Origin: Zoogloea sp.
Lineage (GTDB): Bacteria; Pseudomonadota; Gammaproteobacteria; Burkholderiales; Rhodocyclaceae
DNA: 64,000 nucleotides
NCBI GenBank assembly: GCA_016703645.1
Contig: JADJBR010000010.1
Coordinates: 310,001 to 374,000 of the forward strand
Reading direction: 5' to 3'
Below are positions 40,217 through 48,588 of the stretch, piece after piece. Position numbers and translations under genes: made by a program. The notes under the pieces were generated by a model. It was given only the letters and a program-made list of their open reading frames with translations. It was not told where the DNA came from and did not search any database. Every line of letters starts with the position of its first letter. Within the stretch, counting starts at the first letter, position 1.

Positions 40217-41839
40217 TCAGACCCGGAACCGGGAGACAGTCTGATGAAGCTGGGTGGCCAGATCTTCCATGTCGTGTGCCGCGACCGCGGTGGACTCGAC
40301 AGCCTCGGTATTCTCCCGCGCCATCGCCGCAATGGACTCGATGCTATCCGCGACCGCGGCGCTGGCCGTGCGCTGCCGCTCAGTGGCATCGGCAATTTCA
40401 TCAAGGCCGCGCCCGACATCCGCCACCGACTCATTGGCTGCAGCAATCGCGCTCGACACCGAGGCCACCGCGGCGCGGCTTGAGCCCAGGTGGCCCAAAC
40501 CCTCATCGATCGCCTTGCGCACAGCGACCGATTGCCGGGACAGTTGCGATGTCACGGCGTCGATCTCGCCTGCCGAACGGGCCGACTTCTCCGCCAGCTT
40601 GCGGACTTCGTCCGCCACCACGGCAAATCCGCGCCCCTGCTCACCGGCTCTGGCGGCCTCGATGGCCGCATTGAGCGCAAGGAGGTTGGTCTGTTCGGCA
40701 ATCTCCCTCACCTCCTGGGTCATTGAGGTGATGGATGACGTGGACTGGACGAACTCCTCGACGGAAACGGCCATCTGACGCACCGCATCCTCGGCAAGCC
40801 CCACCTCGGCCACCAGCGATTCGAGTGTCCGCCCCCCCTCCTCGGCCCTCCGCAAGCTTTCCTGCGAACGCTGATGCACCCGCTCGGCACTGCCCGCCAC
40901 GTTGGCGATATTGGTCGCCATGTGCTCAACGGCCGCTGCGGCACTCACGGACTGATCATTCTGCCGCCGCGATCCTTCCGCGACGCGTCCCGCGCTCGTT
41001 GCCAGTTGATGGGCCGAACCGGTCACCCGGGAGGCCGACTCGGACACATGGCGCACCAGCTTGGCAATGGTCCCGAGCATCTCGTTGAACGTGGCAGCCG
41101 TCTGACCGATCTCGTCCCTGCCGGCCACCTCGAGGCGACGGGTCAGATCGCCCTCGCCTTTGGCAATCTCGCCAAGGCTCCGATTCATCTCGGCCAGGGG
41201 GCTGACGACGAACTTGCGGATGAAAAAGACCACGAAGGCGATCAGGGGAAGCGACAGGGCCAGGGCGCTGACGATGCTTTTCCACATGAAGGAATCGACT
41301 GCAGCGTTCACCTTGTCGAGGGACACCTTCATGCTCACCAGTCCGAGTGTGCTTCCCACCGGAACCTGGTGGCAGCCAACGCAGTTCTTCCCCAGGTAGT
41401 TCTCGGATGCGAGGGCAGGCTTGACGACCCGCAGATACTCTCCAGCCTGGAGGTCACGCTCCACGCGCACGAGCTCCTTGCCGCTGGCCATCACGGCCTT
41501 TTCGTCCACATCCAGTGGCGGAGGTGGTCGATTCCCGGCGCCAAACTGCTGCGTGACGGCGTCGCCCCGGATCACCACCAGATCCTTGATCACCGATAGC
41601 TGCTTGATCTGGTCGAGAAAGACCTCGCGCTGCCCGACCGTTCCGGTGATCATCATTCCGGTCAGACCCGCCATGGTCATTTCGTGGATGGAGTGGGCGA
41701 AATCCTCCGCCTGATCTATGGCTGTTTCCCGATTGACCCGGGTCTCCCAAGCAATCATGCCGCCCCAGGCGATGATCAACATCAGCCAGATGGCCCCGGT
41801 CAGTCGTAACCAGATGGGCGTGTTGGCGAGTTTGCGCAT
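40217..41839 (-). CDS. Chemoreceptor with periplasmic c-haem motif
   Basis: The 540-residue methyl-accepting protein has one N-terminal membrane segment (about 15-32), a periplasmic sensor, a second membrane segment (about 190-210), HAMP, and a signalling domain with the tip [35 protein letters not shown]. The sensor holds CVGCH at residues 153-157 (DNA 41369-41383), a covalent haem-binding motif, so a redox or gas signal is likely, as in haem chemoreceptors of Geobacter. The ATG at 41837-41839 has GGAGGGA just upstream. The terminal residues lack an obvious CheR/CheB pentapeptide. Confidence 0.92.
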   Translation of the reverse strand: MRKLANTPIWLRLTGAIWLMLIIAWGGMIAWETRVNRETAIDQAEDFAHSIHEMTMAGLTGMMITGTVGQREVFLDQIKQLSVIKDLVVIRGDAVTQQFGAGNRPPPPLDVDEKAVMASGKELVRVERDLQAGEYLRVVKPALASENYLGKNCVGCHQVPVGSTLGLVSMKVSLDKVNAAVDSFMWKSIVSALALSLPLIAFVVFFIRKFVVSPLAEMNRSLGEIAKGEGDLTRRLEVAGRDEIGQTAATFNEMLGTIAKLVRHVSESASRVTGSAHQLATSAGRVAEGSRRQNDQSVSAAAAVEHMATNIANVAGSAERVHQRSQESLRRAEEGGRTLESLVAEVGLAEDAVRQMAVSVEEFVQSTSSITSMTQEVREIAEQTNLLALNAAIEAARAGEQGRGFAVVADEVRKLAEKSARSAGEIDAVTSQLSRQSVAVRKAIDEGLGHLGSSRAAVASVSSAIAAANESVADVGRGLDEIADATERQRTASAAVADSIESIAAMARENTEAVESTAVAAHDMEDLATQLHQTVSRFRV

Positions 41840-41898
41840 GGTGTGTCCCTCCATACAGCCAGGATCGCAACGTCCCGGTCTGTGATACCAGTGGGCGG

Positions 41899-41925
41899 TC
41901 TACGGCAGGGACATTGTGCGCCTTA
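41899..41925 (-). promoter_or_regulatory. Possible sigma-28 promoter for the haem chemoreceptor
   Basis: On the minus strand TAAGGCGC (41918-41925), 11 bases and GCCGTAGA (41899-41906). It has the FliA layout, but matches are only four and five of eight, much weaker than at 28307. Confidence 0.3.
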
Positions 41926-41944
41926 AGGCAGCGGCGGGAAAATA

Positions 41945-42532
41945 TCAGGCGGGTGCCGCACGGGCATTGAGGCGCTGGGTAGCGGCGTTCCAGTCGGCCC
42001 GGGCCAGCAGGGGCCAGGCCAGGAGGGCACGATCGAGGGAAGCGTCGATCAGGGCGGACTCTTCCCGCCGAGGCGGCTTGAGGACGAAGTTGACCACTTC
42101 ATTGCGGTCACCGGGGTGGCCGATACCCACCCGAAGACGCCAGAAGTCCTGGGTGCCCAGATGGGCGGTGATGTCCTTGAGGCCATTGTGCCCCCCCAGA
42201 CCACCACCGAACTTGAGCCGGAGCTGCCCGGGCGGAATGTCGAGTTCGTCATGGACGACAAGGATTTCCGCAGGGGCAATGCGATAGAAACGCGCCAGCG
42301 CGGCCACCGACTGGCCGGAACGATTCATGAAGGTCTGGGGCATCAGCAGCCACACCCCGTCGGCGCGCGCGTTGGCGGCCAGACCATGAAAACGGGCTTC
42401 CTTGCTGAACGCCGTACCCAGTTCACGGGCAAGGCGCTCACAAAACCAAAACCCGGCGTTATGCCGGGTTTCAGCGTACTCGCTCCCCGGATTACCGAGG
42501 CCAACGATAAGCTTTGGTGCAGGCTGGCTCAT
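41945..42532 (-). CDS. pth: Peptidyl-tRNA hydrolase
   Basis: Pth frees tRNA from peptidyl-tRNAs dropped by ribosomes. The 195-residue product begins [19 protein letters not shown] and has the catalytic His in ETRHNAGFW, the conserved [13 protein letters not shown] and [11 protein letters not shown] with the catalytic Asp, and [12 protein letters not shown]. It lies 30 bases after rplY, a pairing common in proteobacteria. Confidence 0.96.
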   Translation of the reverse strand: MSQPAPKLIVGLGNPGSEYAETRHNAGFWFCERLARELGTAFSKEARFHGLAANARADGVWLLMPQTFMNRSGQSVAALARFYRIAPAEILVVHDELDIPPGQLRLKFGGGLGGHNGLKDITAHLGTQDFWRLRVGIGHPGDRNEVVNFVLKPPRREESALIDASLDRALLAWPLLARADWNAATQRLNARAAPA

Positions 42533-42562
42533 CGTTCAGTGGCCTCGCTATCCGCGGAGAAA

Positions 42563-43159
42563 TCAGGCAGCCGGGGTTTCCTCGGCAGCATCGTCGCTAC
42601 CACGGACAGCCAAGACGGTCGCCACAACCGGGTCTTCACCGTGGGTCAGGGCCTTCACGCCCTTCGGCAGGGTCAGGGCGGAAACGTGGATGGAGGCACC
42701 GGTCTTCAGATCCTTCAGGTCCACTTCGATGAACTCGGGCAGATCGCCCGGCAGGCACTCGAGGTCGAGTTCGGTCATCGGATGGGAAACCATGCCGCCT
42801 TCGAGCTTGACGCCCGGCGCGATGTCGGCATTGATGAAGTGCAGGGGCACCTTCACGTGGATCTTGTGGGTTGCATCCACGCGCTGGAAATCCATGTGCA
42901 GAACCTGCTGCTTGTACGGGTGCCACTGGGTGTCCTTGAGGATCACGGACTGGTTGGCACCATCGAGGACCATGGTCAGCACGGAGGCGTGGAAGGCCTC
43001 GTTGCGCAGGGCATGGAAAATCTCGTTGTGATCCACTTCGATCTGGGCGGGAGCGCCAGAACCGTAGACGATGGCGGGGACACTGCCAGCGCGACGCAGG
43101 CGGCGGCTCGCACTCGTGCCCTGCAGAACGCGCGTCTTGGCGTTGAATTGAATGGTCAT
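42563..43159 (-). CDS. rplY: 50S ribosomal protein L25, long (Ctc) form
   Basis: L25 binds 5S rRNA. The 198-residue product is the long form with an N-terminal L25 domain ([17 protein letters not shown]) and a C-terminal TL5/Ctc beta domain, ending in an acidic Ala-rich tail [10 protein letters not shown]. The ATG at 43157-43159 gives [13 protein letters not shown] and fits the family. It lies between prs and pth. A hairpin terminator lies upstream, after prs, so it may have its own promoter. Confidence 0.95.
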   Translation of the reverse strand: MTIQFNAKTRVLQGTSASRRLRRAGSVPAIVYGSGAPAQIEVDHNEIFHALRNEAFHASVLTMVLDGANQSVILKDTQWHPYKQQVLHMDFQRVDATHKIHVKVPLHFINADIAPGVKLEGGMVSHPMTELDLECLPGDLPEFIEVDLKDLKTGASIHVSALTLPKGVKALTHGEDPVVATVLAVRGSDDAAEETPAA

Positions 43160-43203
43160 TTTCACTACTCCGGTTGATGGGCCCGTCCGCGACCAGACGG
43201 GCG

Positions 43204-43234
43204 AAAAAGCCGGCGGGCTCGCACCCGCCGGCTT
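43204..43234 (-). terminator. Terminator after prs
   Basis: On the minus strand an 11-bp perfect stem (arms 43207-43217 and 43224-43234, 6-base loop) runs into a T tract ending at 43204. It lies 13 bases beyond the prs stop and before rplY. A second GC-rich hairpin (43181-43202) follows in the rplY leader. Confidence 0.8.
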
Positions 43235-43247
43235 GAAAACAGATGTC

Positions 43248-44198
43248 CTACTCGTTGAACAGAGAGCTGACAGACTCTTCGTTGCTGATCCGCAGAATGG
43301 TATCGGCGAGGAGTTCGGCAATCGACACGAAACGGATGCGCTTGCAGGCCTTGGCCTCATCGGAAAGCGGAATGGTGTCGGTCACCACCAGCTCATCCAG
43401 GTCGGATTCATTGATCCGGCTGATGGCGGGGCCGGACAGCACGGCATGCGTACAGTACGCCATCACACGCTTGGCGCCGTTTTCCTTGAGTGCCTGGGCC
43501 GCCTTGCACAGGGTGCCGGCGGTGTCGACGATGTCGTCCATGATCACGCAGGTACGGCCCTCGACTTCACCGATGATGTTCATCACCTCGGACACATTGG
43601 CCTTGGGACGGCGCTTGTCGATGATGGCCAGGTCGCACTCGAGGCGCTTGGCGAAGGCACGGGCCCGCACCACGCCGCCCACGTCCGGCGATACGACCAT
43701 CAGGTCTTCGTACTTCTGCTTTTCCAGGTCATCGAGCAGCACGGGCGCCGCGTAGATGTTATCCACTGGAATGTCGAAGAAACCCTGGATCTGGTCGGCG
43801 TGGAGATCGACCGTGAGCACACGCTGCACACCGGCGGCCTGGAGCATGTTGGCCACGACCTTGGCGGTGATGGGCACACGGGCCGAACGGGGGCGCCGAT
43901 CCTGACGGGCGTAACCGAAATAGGGAATCGCTGCAGTGATGCGACCAGCGGAAGCCCGCTTCAGCGCATCCACCATGATCAGCAATTCCATGATGTTGTC
44001 GTTGGTGGGAACGCAGGTCGGCTGCAGGACGAATACATCCTTGCCACGCACGTTCTCGAGAAGTTCGACATTGACTTCGCCGTCCGAGAAACGGCCAACC
44101 GTGGCCGAACCCAAAGACTTCCCAAGGCGGCGCACCACATCTGCGGCCAGTTTGGGGTTGGCGTTGCCGGTGAAAACCATCAGGCTGCCCGAAGCCAT
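43248..44198 (-). CDS. prs: Ribose-phosphate pyrophosphokinase
   Basis: Prs makes PRPP from ribose 5-phosphate and ATP for nucleotide, His and Trp synthesis. The 316-residue product has [20 protein letters not shown], the flexible-loop segment [22 protein letters not shown] with its catalytic residues, and the PRPP-binding loop [17 protein letters not shown] start at ATG 44196-44198 ([17 protein letters not shown]), not the GTG two codons upstream. It follows tRNA-Gln and its terminator. Confidence 0.96.
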   Translation of the reverse strand: MASGSLMVFTGNANPKLAADVVRRLGKSLGSATVGRFSDGEVNVELLENVRGKDVFVLQPTCVPTNDNIMELLIMVDALKRASAGRITAAIPYFGYARQDRRPRSARVPITAKVVANMLQAAGVQRVLTVDLHADQIQGFFDIPVDNIYAAPVLLDDLEKQKYEDLMVVSPDVGGVVRARAFAKRLECDLAIIDKRRPKANVSEVMNIIGEVEGRTCVIMDDIVDTAGTLCKAAQALKENGAKRVMAYCTHAVLSGPAISRINESDLDELVVTDTIPLSDEAKACKRIRFVSIAELLADTILRISNEESVSSLFNE

Positions 44199-44237
44199 GA
44201 TCACCTCTCGTTACTGCGAAGTAGAACCGCTTGAAAC

Positions 44238-44264
44238 AAAACGGGCAGGTTTTTGACCTGCCCG
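44238..44264 (-). terminator. Terminator after tRNA-Gln
   Basis: On the minus strand CGGGCAGGT/ACCTGCCCG (arms 44256-44264 and 44242-44250) with a 5-base loop is followed by TTTTG. It lies just past the tRNA and ahead of prs. Confidence 0.8.
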
Positions 44265-44271
44265 CTGAATT

Positions 44272-44349
44272 TGGCTGGGGAAGAAGGATTCGAACCTTCG
44301 AATGCCGGAATCAAAATCCGGTGCCTTGACCAACTTGGCGACTCCCCAA
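44272..44349 (-). tRNA. tRNA-Gln (TTG anticodon), with an extra base
   Basis: The tRNA starts TGGGGAG, has anticodon loop TTTTGAT and an encoded CCA end, and its acceptor arms pair. Between the acceptor stem and the D stem there are three bases (TCC) instead of two, so it is 78 rather than 77 bases long. The extra G lies in GG at 44340-44341. It is the expected tRNA between ispE and prs in betaproteobacteria; a one-base sequence error is likely. Confidence 0.9.
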
Positions 44350-44364
44350 TATCGTCATCACAAC

Positions 44365-45228
44365 CTACACAAGCCATCCCTGCAACGGATGCCTGTCCAG
44401 CCCTGAGGCCACCCAGACCACCCAACCCTGCGGGGCTGCTGCAGCAACCTGATCCGCTTCCTCCTTCGAGTCGAAGGGGGCAAAGATGCAGGCACCTGAA
44501 CCACTCATTCTTGCTGCCCCATGCTGCGACAACCAGACCAGCGCTTCAGCCACTTCGGGAAACCGTCTGCAGACCGTTGGCTGCATGTCGTTCCGCGTTG
44601 TGTGTGTTGCGAAGGCGCGCATTATTATGGGTTCGGTGTCCCGCGTCAACTCTTCGGCCGAAAATATTTCCGCGGTCGGCACCGCAACCTCGGGCGCCAC
44701 CATCACATACCAGGCCGGCGCCACTTTCAAGGGCTGGAGCGCCTCTCCGACGCCCTCGGCGAAAGCGGTCTCGCCAAAGATGAAGAAAGGCACATCGGCC
44801 CCCAGGGCCAACCCCAGCTCCCGAAGGCGCTGCCCGGGGAGGTTGCAGCCCCACATCCGGTTCAGGGCGATCAATACGGTGGCCGCATCCGAACTGCCGC
44901 CACCCAGCCCGCCGCCCATGGGGATCCGCTTGCATACCCCGATGTCGACCCCCTTCGTTGAACCCGTGGCCTGCTGCAGGGCACGGGCTGCACGGACGAC
45001 AAGATCCGCCTCGGGGGCCACCCCGGGCACATCCGTGGTGCGCAGGATGCGCCCGTCGGGACGGCACCTGAGATGGATCTCGTCACCCCAGTCCAGCATG
45101 CGAAAGGCCGTCTGGAGCAGATGGTAACCATCGGGACGACGGCCGACGATGTGCAGGAAGAGATTGATCTTGGCGGGCGCCGGCAGACGCAGGTCCGTGG
45201 CCGCCGGATCGAAGGCAATGGGGTGCAT
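44365..45228 (-). CDS. ispE: 4-diphosphocytidyl-2-C-methyl-D-erythritol kinase
   Basis: IspE is the kinase of the MEP isoprenoid pathway. The 287-residue GHMP kinase has the substrate Lys in LPAPAKINLFLHIVGRR, the ATP loop IPMGGGLGGGSSDAATVL, the catalytic Asp in LGADVPFFIFG, and the C-terminal ARMSGSGACIFAPF. It starts two bases before the lolB stop region (1-base gap), forming the usual TPR-lolB-ispE operon. Confidence 0.96.
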   Translation of the reverse strand: MHPIAFDPAATDLRLPAPAKINLFLHIVGRRPDGYHLLQTAFRMLDWGDEIHLRCRPDGRILRTTDVPGVAPEADLVVRAARALQQATGSTKGVDIGVCKRIPMGGGLGGGSSDAATVLIALNRMWGCNLPGQRLRELGLALGADVPFFIFGETAFAEGVGEALQPLKVAPAWYVMVAPEVAVPTAEIFSAEELTRDTEPIIMRAFATHTTRNDMQPTVCRRFPEVAEALVWLSQHGAARMSGSGACIFAPFDSKEEADQVAAAAPQGWVVWVASGLDRHPLQGWLV

Positions 45229-45229
45229 G

Positions 45230-45793
45230 TCAGGGATTCCAGGAATCGACGATCAGGCGCAGGCGCGTATCGCCACGATGGATGTCAATTTTGCGGGGCA
45301 GGTCATCCGGCGCCTCGCCCACGTAATCGACGTAGTCGATGGTCCAACCACCGTCGATGACCTTGAGAGGGCGCCCAAGAGCATCAAGCGCACGCACCTC
45401 CGCATGGGGCCGGACACGTGCCGTCACCCAGCGGGGAAGCTCCGCCAGGGGCGCACCGACGCCCAGCACGCTCTCCGCAAGCTCGGCGGCCGTACCGGCA
45501 CTGACCTGGCTGCCGTCGGACAGGATCATCCGCGCGCCCCCTCCTGCCTTGCTCTCGATGCGGGCCAGCCCTTGCCCCAGGGGCCCCGTGAACAGCCAGG
45601 AATCAAGCTCCGGCGCATGCTCCCAATACACGCCGACAGCGGCGCTACGCTCGCCGTCCCGCACCTGCAGACGGCCTTCAAGTTGAAAACGCGGAAGCTC
45701 GGGGGCACCCCGCAGCGCCAAGGCGGGCTGCGAGTCCGGCACAGTGGCACAGGCGGCCAGAGCCATCACACACACCAGGAGAAGTGCTCTCAA
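45230..45793 (-). CDS. lolB: Outer-membrane lipoprotein receptor LolB
   Basis: LolB accepts lipoproteins from periplasmic LolA and inserts them in the outer membrane. The 187-residue product has a lipoprotein signal (MRALLLVCVMALAAC, cysteine 15) and the LolB beta-barrel sequence FQLEGRLQVRDGERSAAVGVYWEH with DSWLFTGPLGQGLARIE. Its ATG overlaps the TPR gene stop by four bases. Confidence 0.92.
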   Translation of the reverse strand: MRALLLVCVMALAACATVPDSQPALALRGAPELPRFQLEGRLQVRDGERSAAVGVYWEHAPELDSWLFTGPLGQGLARIESKAGGGARMILSDGSQVSAGTAAELAESVLGVGAPLAELPRWVTARVRPHAEVRALDALGRPLKVIDGGWTIDYVDYVGEAPDDLPRKIDIHRGDTRLRLIVDSWNP

Positions 45794-47517
45794 GGCTTGA
45801 ACTTCTTGATCACGTCGGCGAGCACCGTGCTGTCGGGATGGGCCTTCGCCGCATCCTTCCAGGTGCGGGCGGCTTCGTCACGCCGCCCCATCATCCACAG
45901 CACCTCCCCGAGGTGCGCAGCGATCTCCGGGTCTGCGCGCAGCGCGAAGGCGCGCTGAAGCTGTACCAGGGCTCCGCCGAGATCTCCACGCCGGTAAAGG
46001 GCCCAACCCAGACTGTCGAGGATGAATGCATCATTCGGGGCAATTTCGAGACCCTTGCGGATCAGGCGCTCCGCCTCATCGAGGCGCATGTTGCGATCGG
46101 CCAGCGAGTAACCCAGGGCATTGTAGGCATGTGCGTGATCGGGCTTGATGACGATCAGCTTGCGCAAGCGGCCCTCCATCACCTCGGGACGTCCGATCCT
46201 TTCTGCCATCAGGGCCGACTCATACAGAATCTCGACGTTGTCCGAATCGCGGCGCAGTGCTTCATCCAGCACGTTGAAGGCCTCTTCATTGCGACCGGCT
46301 TCCCGCAGGATCTGCGCTTCCGCAAGGACAAACTGCTGGCTCTCGCCCGGCGCAGCATCGCGCGCCAAGGCCTGCAGATGCTGGCGTGCATCCGGGATCC
46401 GCCCGCTGACCACCATAACCTGTGCAACCCGCACCTGGGCCGCGACGAAGCGGCTGCCCGGCGCCACGGACTTGTACCAGCCAATGGCCTCATCGTAGCG
46501 CTTCGCCTCCTCGGCGATCTGCCCCAGATAGGTGCGGATGCTGTCCGGCTCAGCGAACCCCAGATCGAGCAAATGCCGGAAATGCGCCTCGGCGGTGACC
46601 CTGTCACCAAGCTGCATGGACAGCAGACCCGCCGCATGGATGGCATCCTTGTCGTCCGGCGCCCGCTGGAGGATCTGCTCAAACTGCGCCCTGGCAGGCG
46701 CAAACTGCTTGGCCGCCACCAGCAGGCGAGCCAGGGTGATGCGCGGCTCGCGCGCCTCCGGGTGTTCATCAACATACATCTGCAGCGCCCGGATGCCGGA
46801 ACCCGGCGCGGTCTCCTCCTGGAACTGGGCCTTCAGCACCACGGCCTGCTCCCAGTCGGGACGCAGACGCAAAGCTCCGTCCAGCGCGTCCGACGCTGCA
46901 GTGTTGTCACCGCCAACAAAAGCCGCGTTGGCACGGGCGAACCAGGCCTCCGGGTGAGCCAGATAGGGCTCGGTCAACTCACTCACCAAGCGGAGGATCA
47001 ACGCCTTGTCGGGAATCCGGGCCAGCCCCCGGTTCAGTCCCATCAGGGCCGGCCCGATGGCATCGCCCTGACGGGCCAGGGCGTCGGCCAGGTGGGTGCG
47101 CAACTCGTCAATCCGGGCCCCACTGGCAAGCGTGCCCGAAGCCAGCTGCTGGGCCTGCACCGAGCCGGGCTCAAGCTCAAGCCAAAGCCGGGACGCTTCG
47201 CCGGACATTTCGGCGTCGCGGGCAAACAAGGCCATCTCGGCAGCGCGGCGGGCAATGCGCCCATCCCGGGTACGCCGCGCCAGGTCCAGATAGGAGCGGG
47301 CAGCCATGACCGTCTGCCCCCTGGCTGCCGCCACCTCGGCAAGCATCATCTGGTGAAGGATCTGGGGGGTCAGCTCCTGGGAAGGGTAGATCGGCTTTGC
47401 CGCCTCATCGCCGGCCCCATCCTGTTGAGCCTGGGCAAGGCCCGAATGCAGGCTGGCCGAAACAAGCAGGGCAGCCAGCAAGCGGGCCGGCTGAGCAAGG
47501 CGGAAAATAGGTTTCAT
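45790..47517 (-). CDS. Periplasmic TPR-repeat protein
   Basis: The 575-residue product has a signal peptide (MKPIFRLAQPARLLAALLVS, cleaved near AQA) and about ten TPR-like helical repeats, clearest in the C-terminal half (LNALGYSLADRNMRLDEAERLI-type units with DSLGWALYRRGDLGGALVQL). It is the usual betaproteobacterial neighbour of lolB, starting the lolB-ispE operon, so a role in envelope protein traffic is plausible but unproven. The ATG at 47515-47517 is chosen for the signal peptide; the frame extends 23 codons further up. Confidence 0.85.
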   Translation of the reverse strand: MKPIFRLAQPARLLAALLVSASLHSGLAQAQQDGAGDEAAKPIYPSQELTPQILHQMMLAEVAAARGQTVMAARSYLDLARRTRDGRIARRAAEMALFARDAEMSGEASRLWLELEPGSVQAQQLASGTLASGARIDELRTHLADALARQGDAIGPALMGLNRGLARIPDKALILRLVSELTEPYLAHPEAWFARANAAFVGGDNTAASDALDGALRLRPDWEQAVVLKAQFQEETAPGSGIRALQMYVDEHPEAREPRITLARLLVAAKQFAPARAQFEQILQRAPDDKDAIHAAGLLSMQLGDRVTAEAHFRHLLDLGFAEPDSIRTYLGQIAEEAKRYDEAIGWYKSVAPGSRFVAAQVRVAQVMVVSGRIPDARQHLQALARDAAPGESQQFVLAEAQILREAGRNEEAFNVLDEALRRDSDNVEILYESALMAERIGRPEVMEGRLRKLIVIKPDHAHAYNALGYSLADRNMRLDEAERLIRKGLEIAPNDAFILDSLGWALYRRGDLGGALVQLQRAFALRADPEIAAHLGEVLWMMGRRDEAARTWKDAAKAHPDSTVLADVIKKFKP

Positions 47518-47675
47518 GTGACTCTCTGGAAAGGCTTGCGGGTTCCGGTCGGCCACCGTCCCGACAAGCTCGCAACGGCGCGACATGCTCTTGGATCGCG
47601 CGGCTACAATAGGGTTCGCCGGATGTTAGGCGGTTTCCCCAAGCCCAGCAAGCGAGCCTCTCGGCCCCCCTTTTC

Positions 47676-48485
47676 ATGCCCGAATTGCCCGAAGTCGAAA
47701 CCACCCGCCGGGGAATCGCCCCGGCGCTGATCCATCACGCCTGCACCGGCGCCATCGTTCGCAACCCCCGTCTTCGCTGCCCCGTACCGGACGATCTGGA
47801 CACCCTCCTCCGGGGCCAGGAGCTCCAGGCCGTGGAACGCCGCGCCAAATACCTGCTCCTGCACTTTGCCACCGGCAGCCTGCTGATCCACCTGGGCATG
47901 TCGGGAAGCCTGCGCATCGTGCCTGCCCAGGCAGCGCCGGACAAACACGACCACCTCGACATCCTTTTCGACGACACCGCCCTTCGCCTGCGCGACCCAC
48001 GCCGCTTCGGGCTGGTGCTGTGGCAAGACGGCCCGGTGCCGCACCCACTGCTTGCCAAACTCGGCATCGAACCCCTGAGTGACGGCTTTGACGGCCCCTG
48101 GCTGCAGCGGGCCGGGCGCGGACGCAAGACGCCGGCCAAACTCTTCCTGATGGACGGGCACCAGGTGGTGGGCATCGGCAACATCTACGCCTCCGAAAGC
48201 CTCTTCAGGGCGGGCATCGACCCGGTGACACCCATCGGTGAGCTGGGGCCGCGCCGCTGCGCACGCCTTGCCGCCTGCATCCGCGACACCCTCAACGACG
48301 CCTTGGCTGCCGGCGGCAGCACCCTGCGGGACTTCGTCGGCAGCGATGGCGCCCCCGGCTACTTCCAGCAGCAGTACTTTGTCTATGGGCGGGAGGGCGA
48401 ACCGTGCCGGAAATGCACCACCCCCATCCGCAAACGCATCATGGGGCAACGGGCCAGCTTCTACTGCCCCCGCTGCCAGCGTTGA
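47676..48485 (+). CDS. mutM: Formamidopyrimidine-DNA glycosylase
   Basis: MutM removes 8-oxoguanine and cuts the abasic strand. The 269-residue product begins MPELPEVETTRRGI, so the catalytic Pro after Met and the Glu are present; the conserved Lys lies in ERRAKYLLL, and a C-terminal zinc finger has CRKC and CPRC. VVGIGNIYASESLFRAGI is the helix-two-turns-helix segment. It is divergent from the TPR-lolB-ispE operon. Confidence 0.96.
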   Translation: MPELPEVETTRRGIAPALIHHACTGAIVRNPRLRCPVPDDLDTLLRGQELQAVERRAKYLLLHFATGSLLIHLGMSGSLRIVPAQAAPDKHDHLDILFDDTALRLRDPRRFGLVLWQDGPVPHPLLAKLGIEPLSDGFDGPWLQRAGRGRKTPAKLFLMDGHQVVGIGNIYASESLFRAGIDPVTPIGELGPRRCARLAACIRDTLNDALAAGGSTLRDFVGSDGAPGYFQQQYFVYGREGEPCRKCTTPIRKRIMGQRASFYCPRCQR

Positions 48486-48588
48486 AACGGTTTCGGTCGG
48501 CCTCGTTCCCGTTTATGCTAACCATCTTGACGATTTCCGCCGGCTTAGCGGCTCCCATCCAGGAATGAAGCCCGTGAAGGACGCACAC

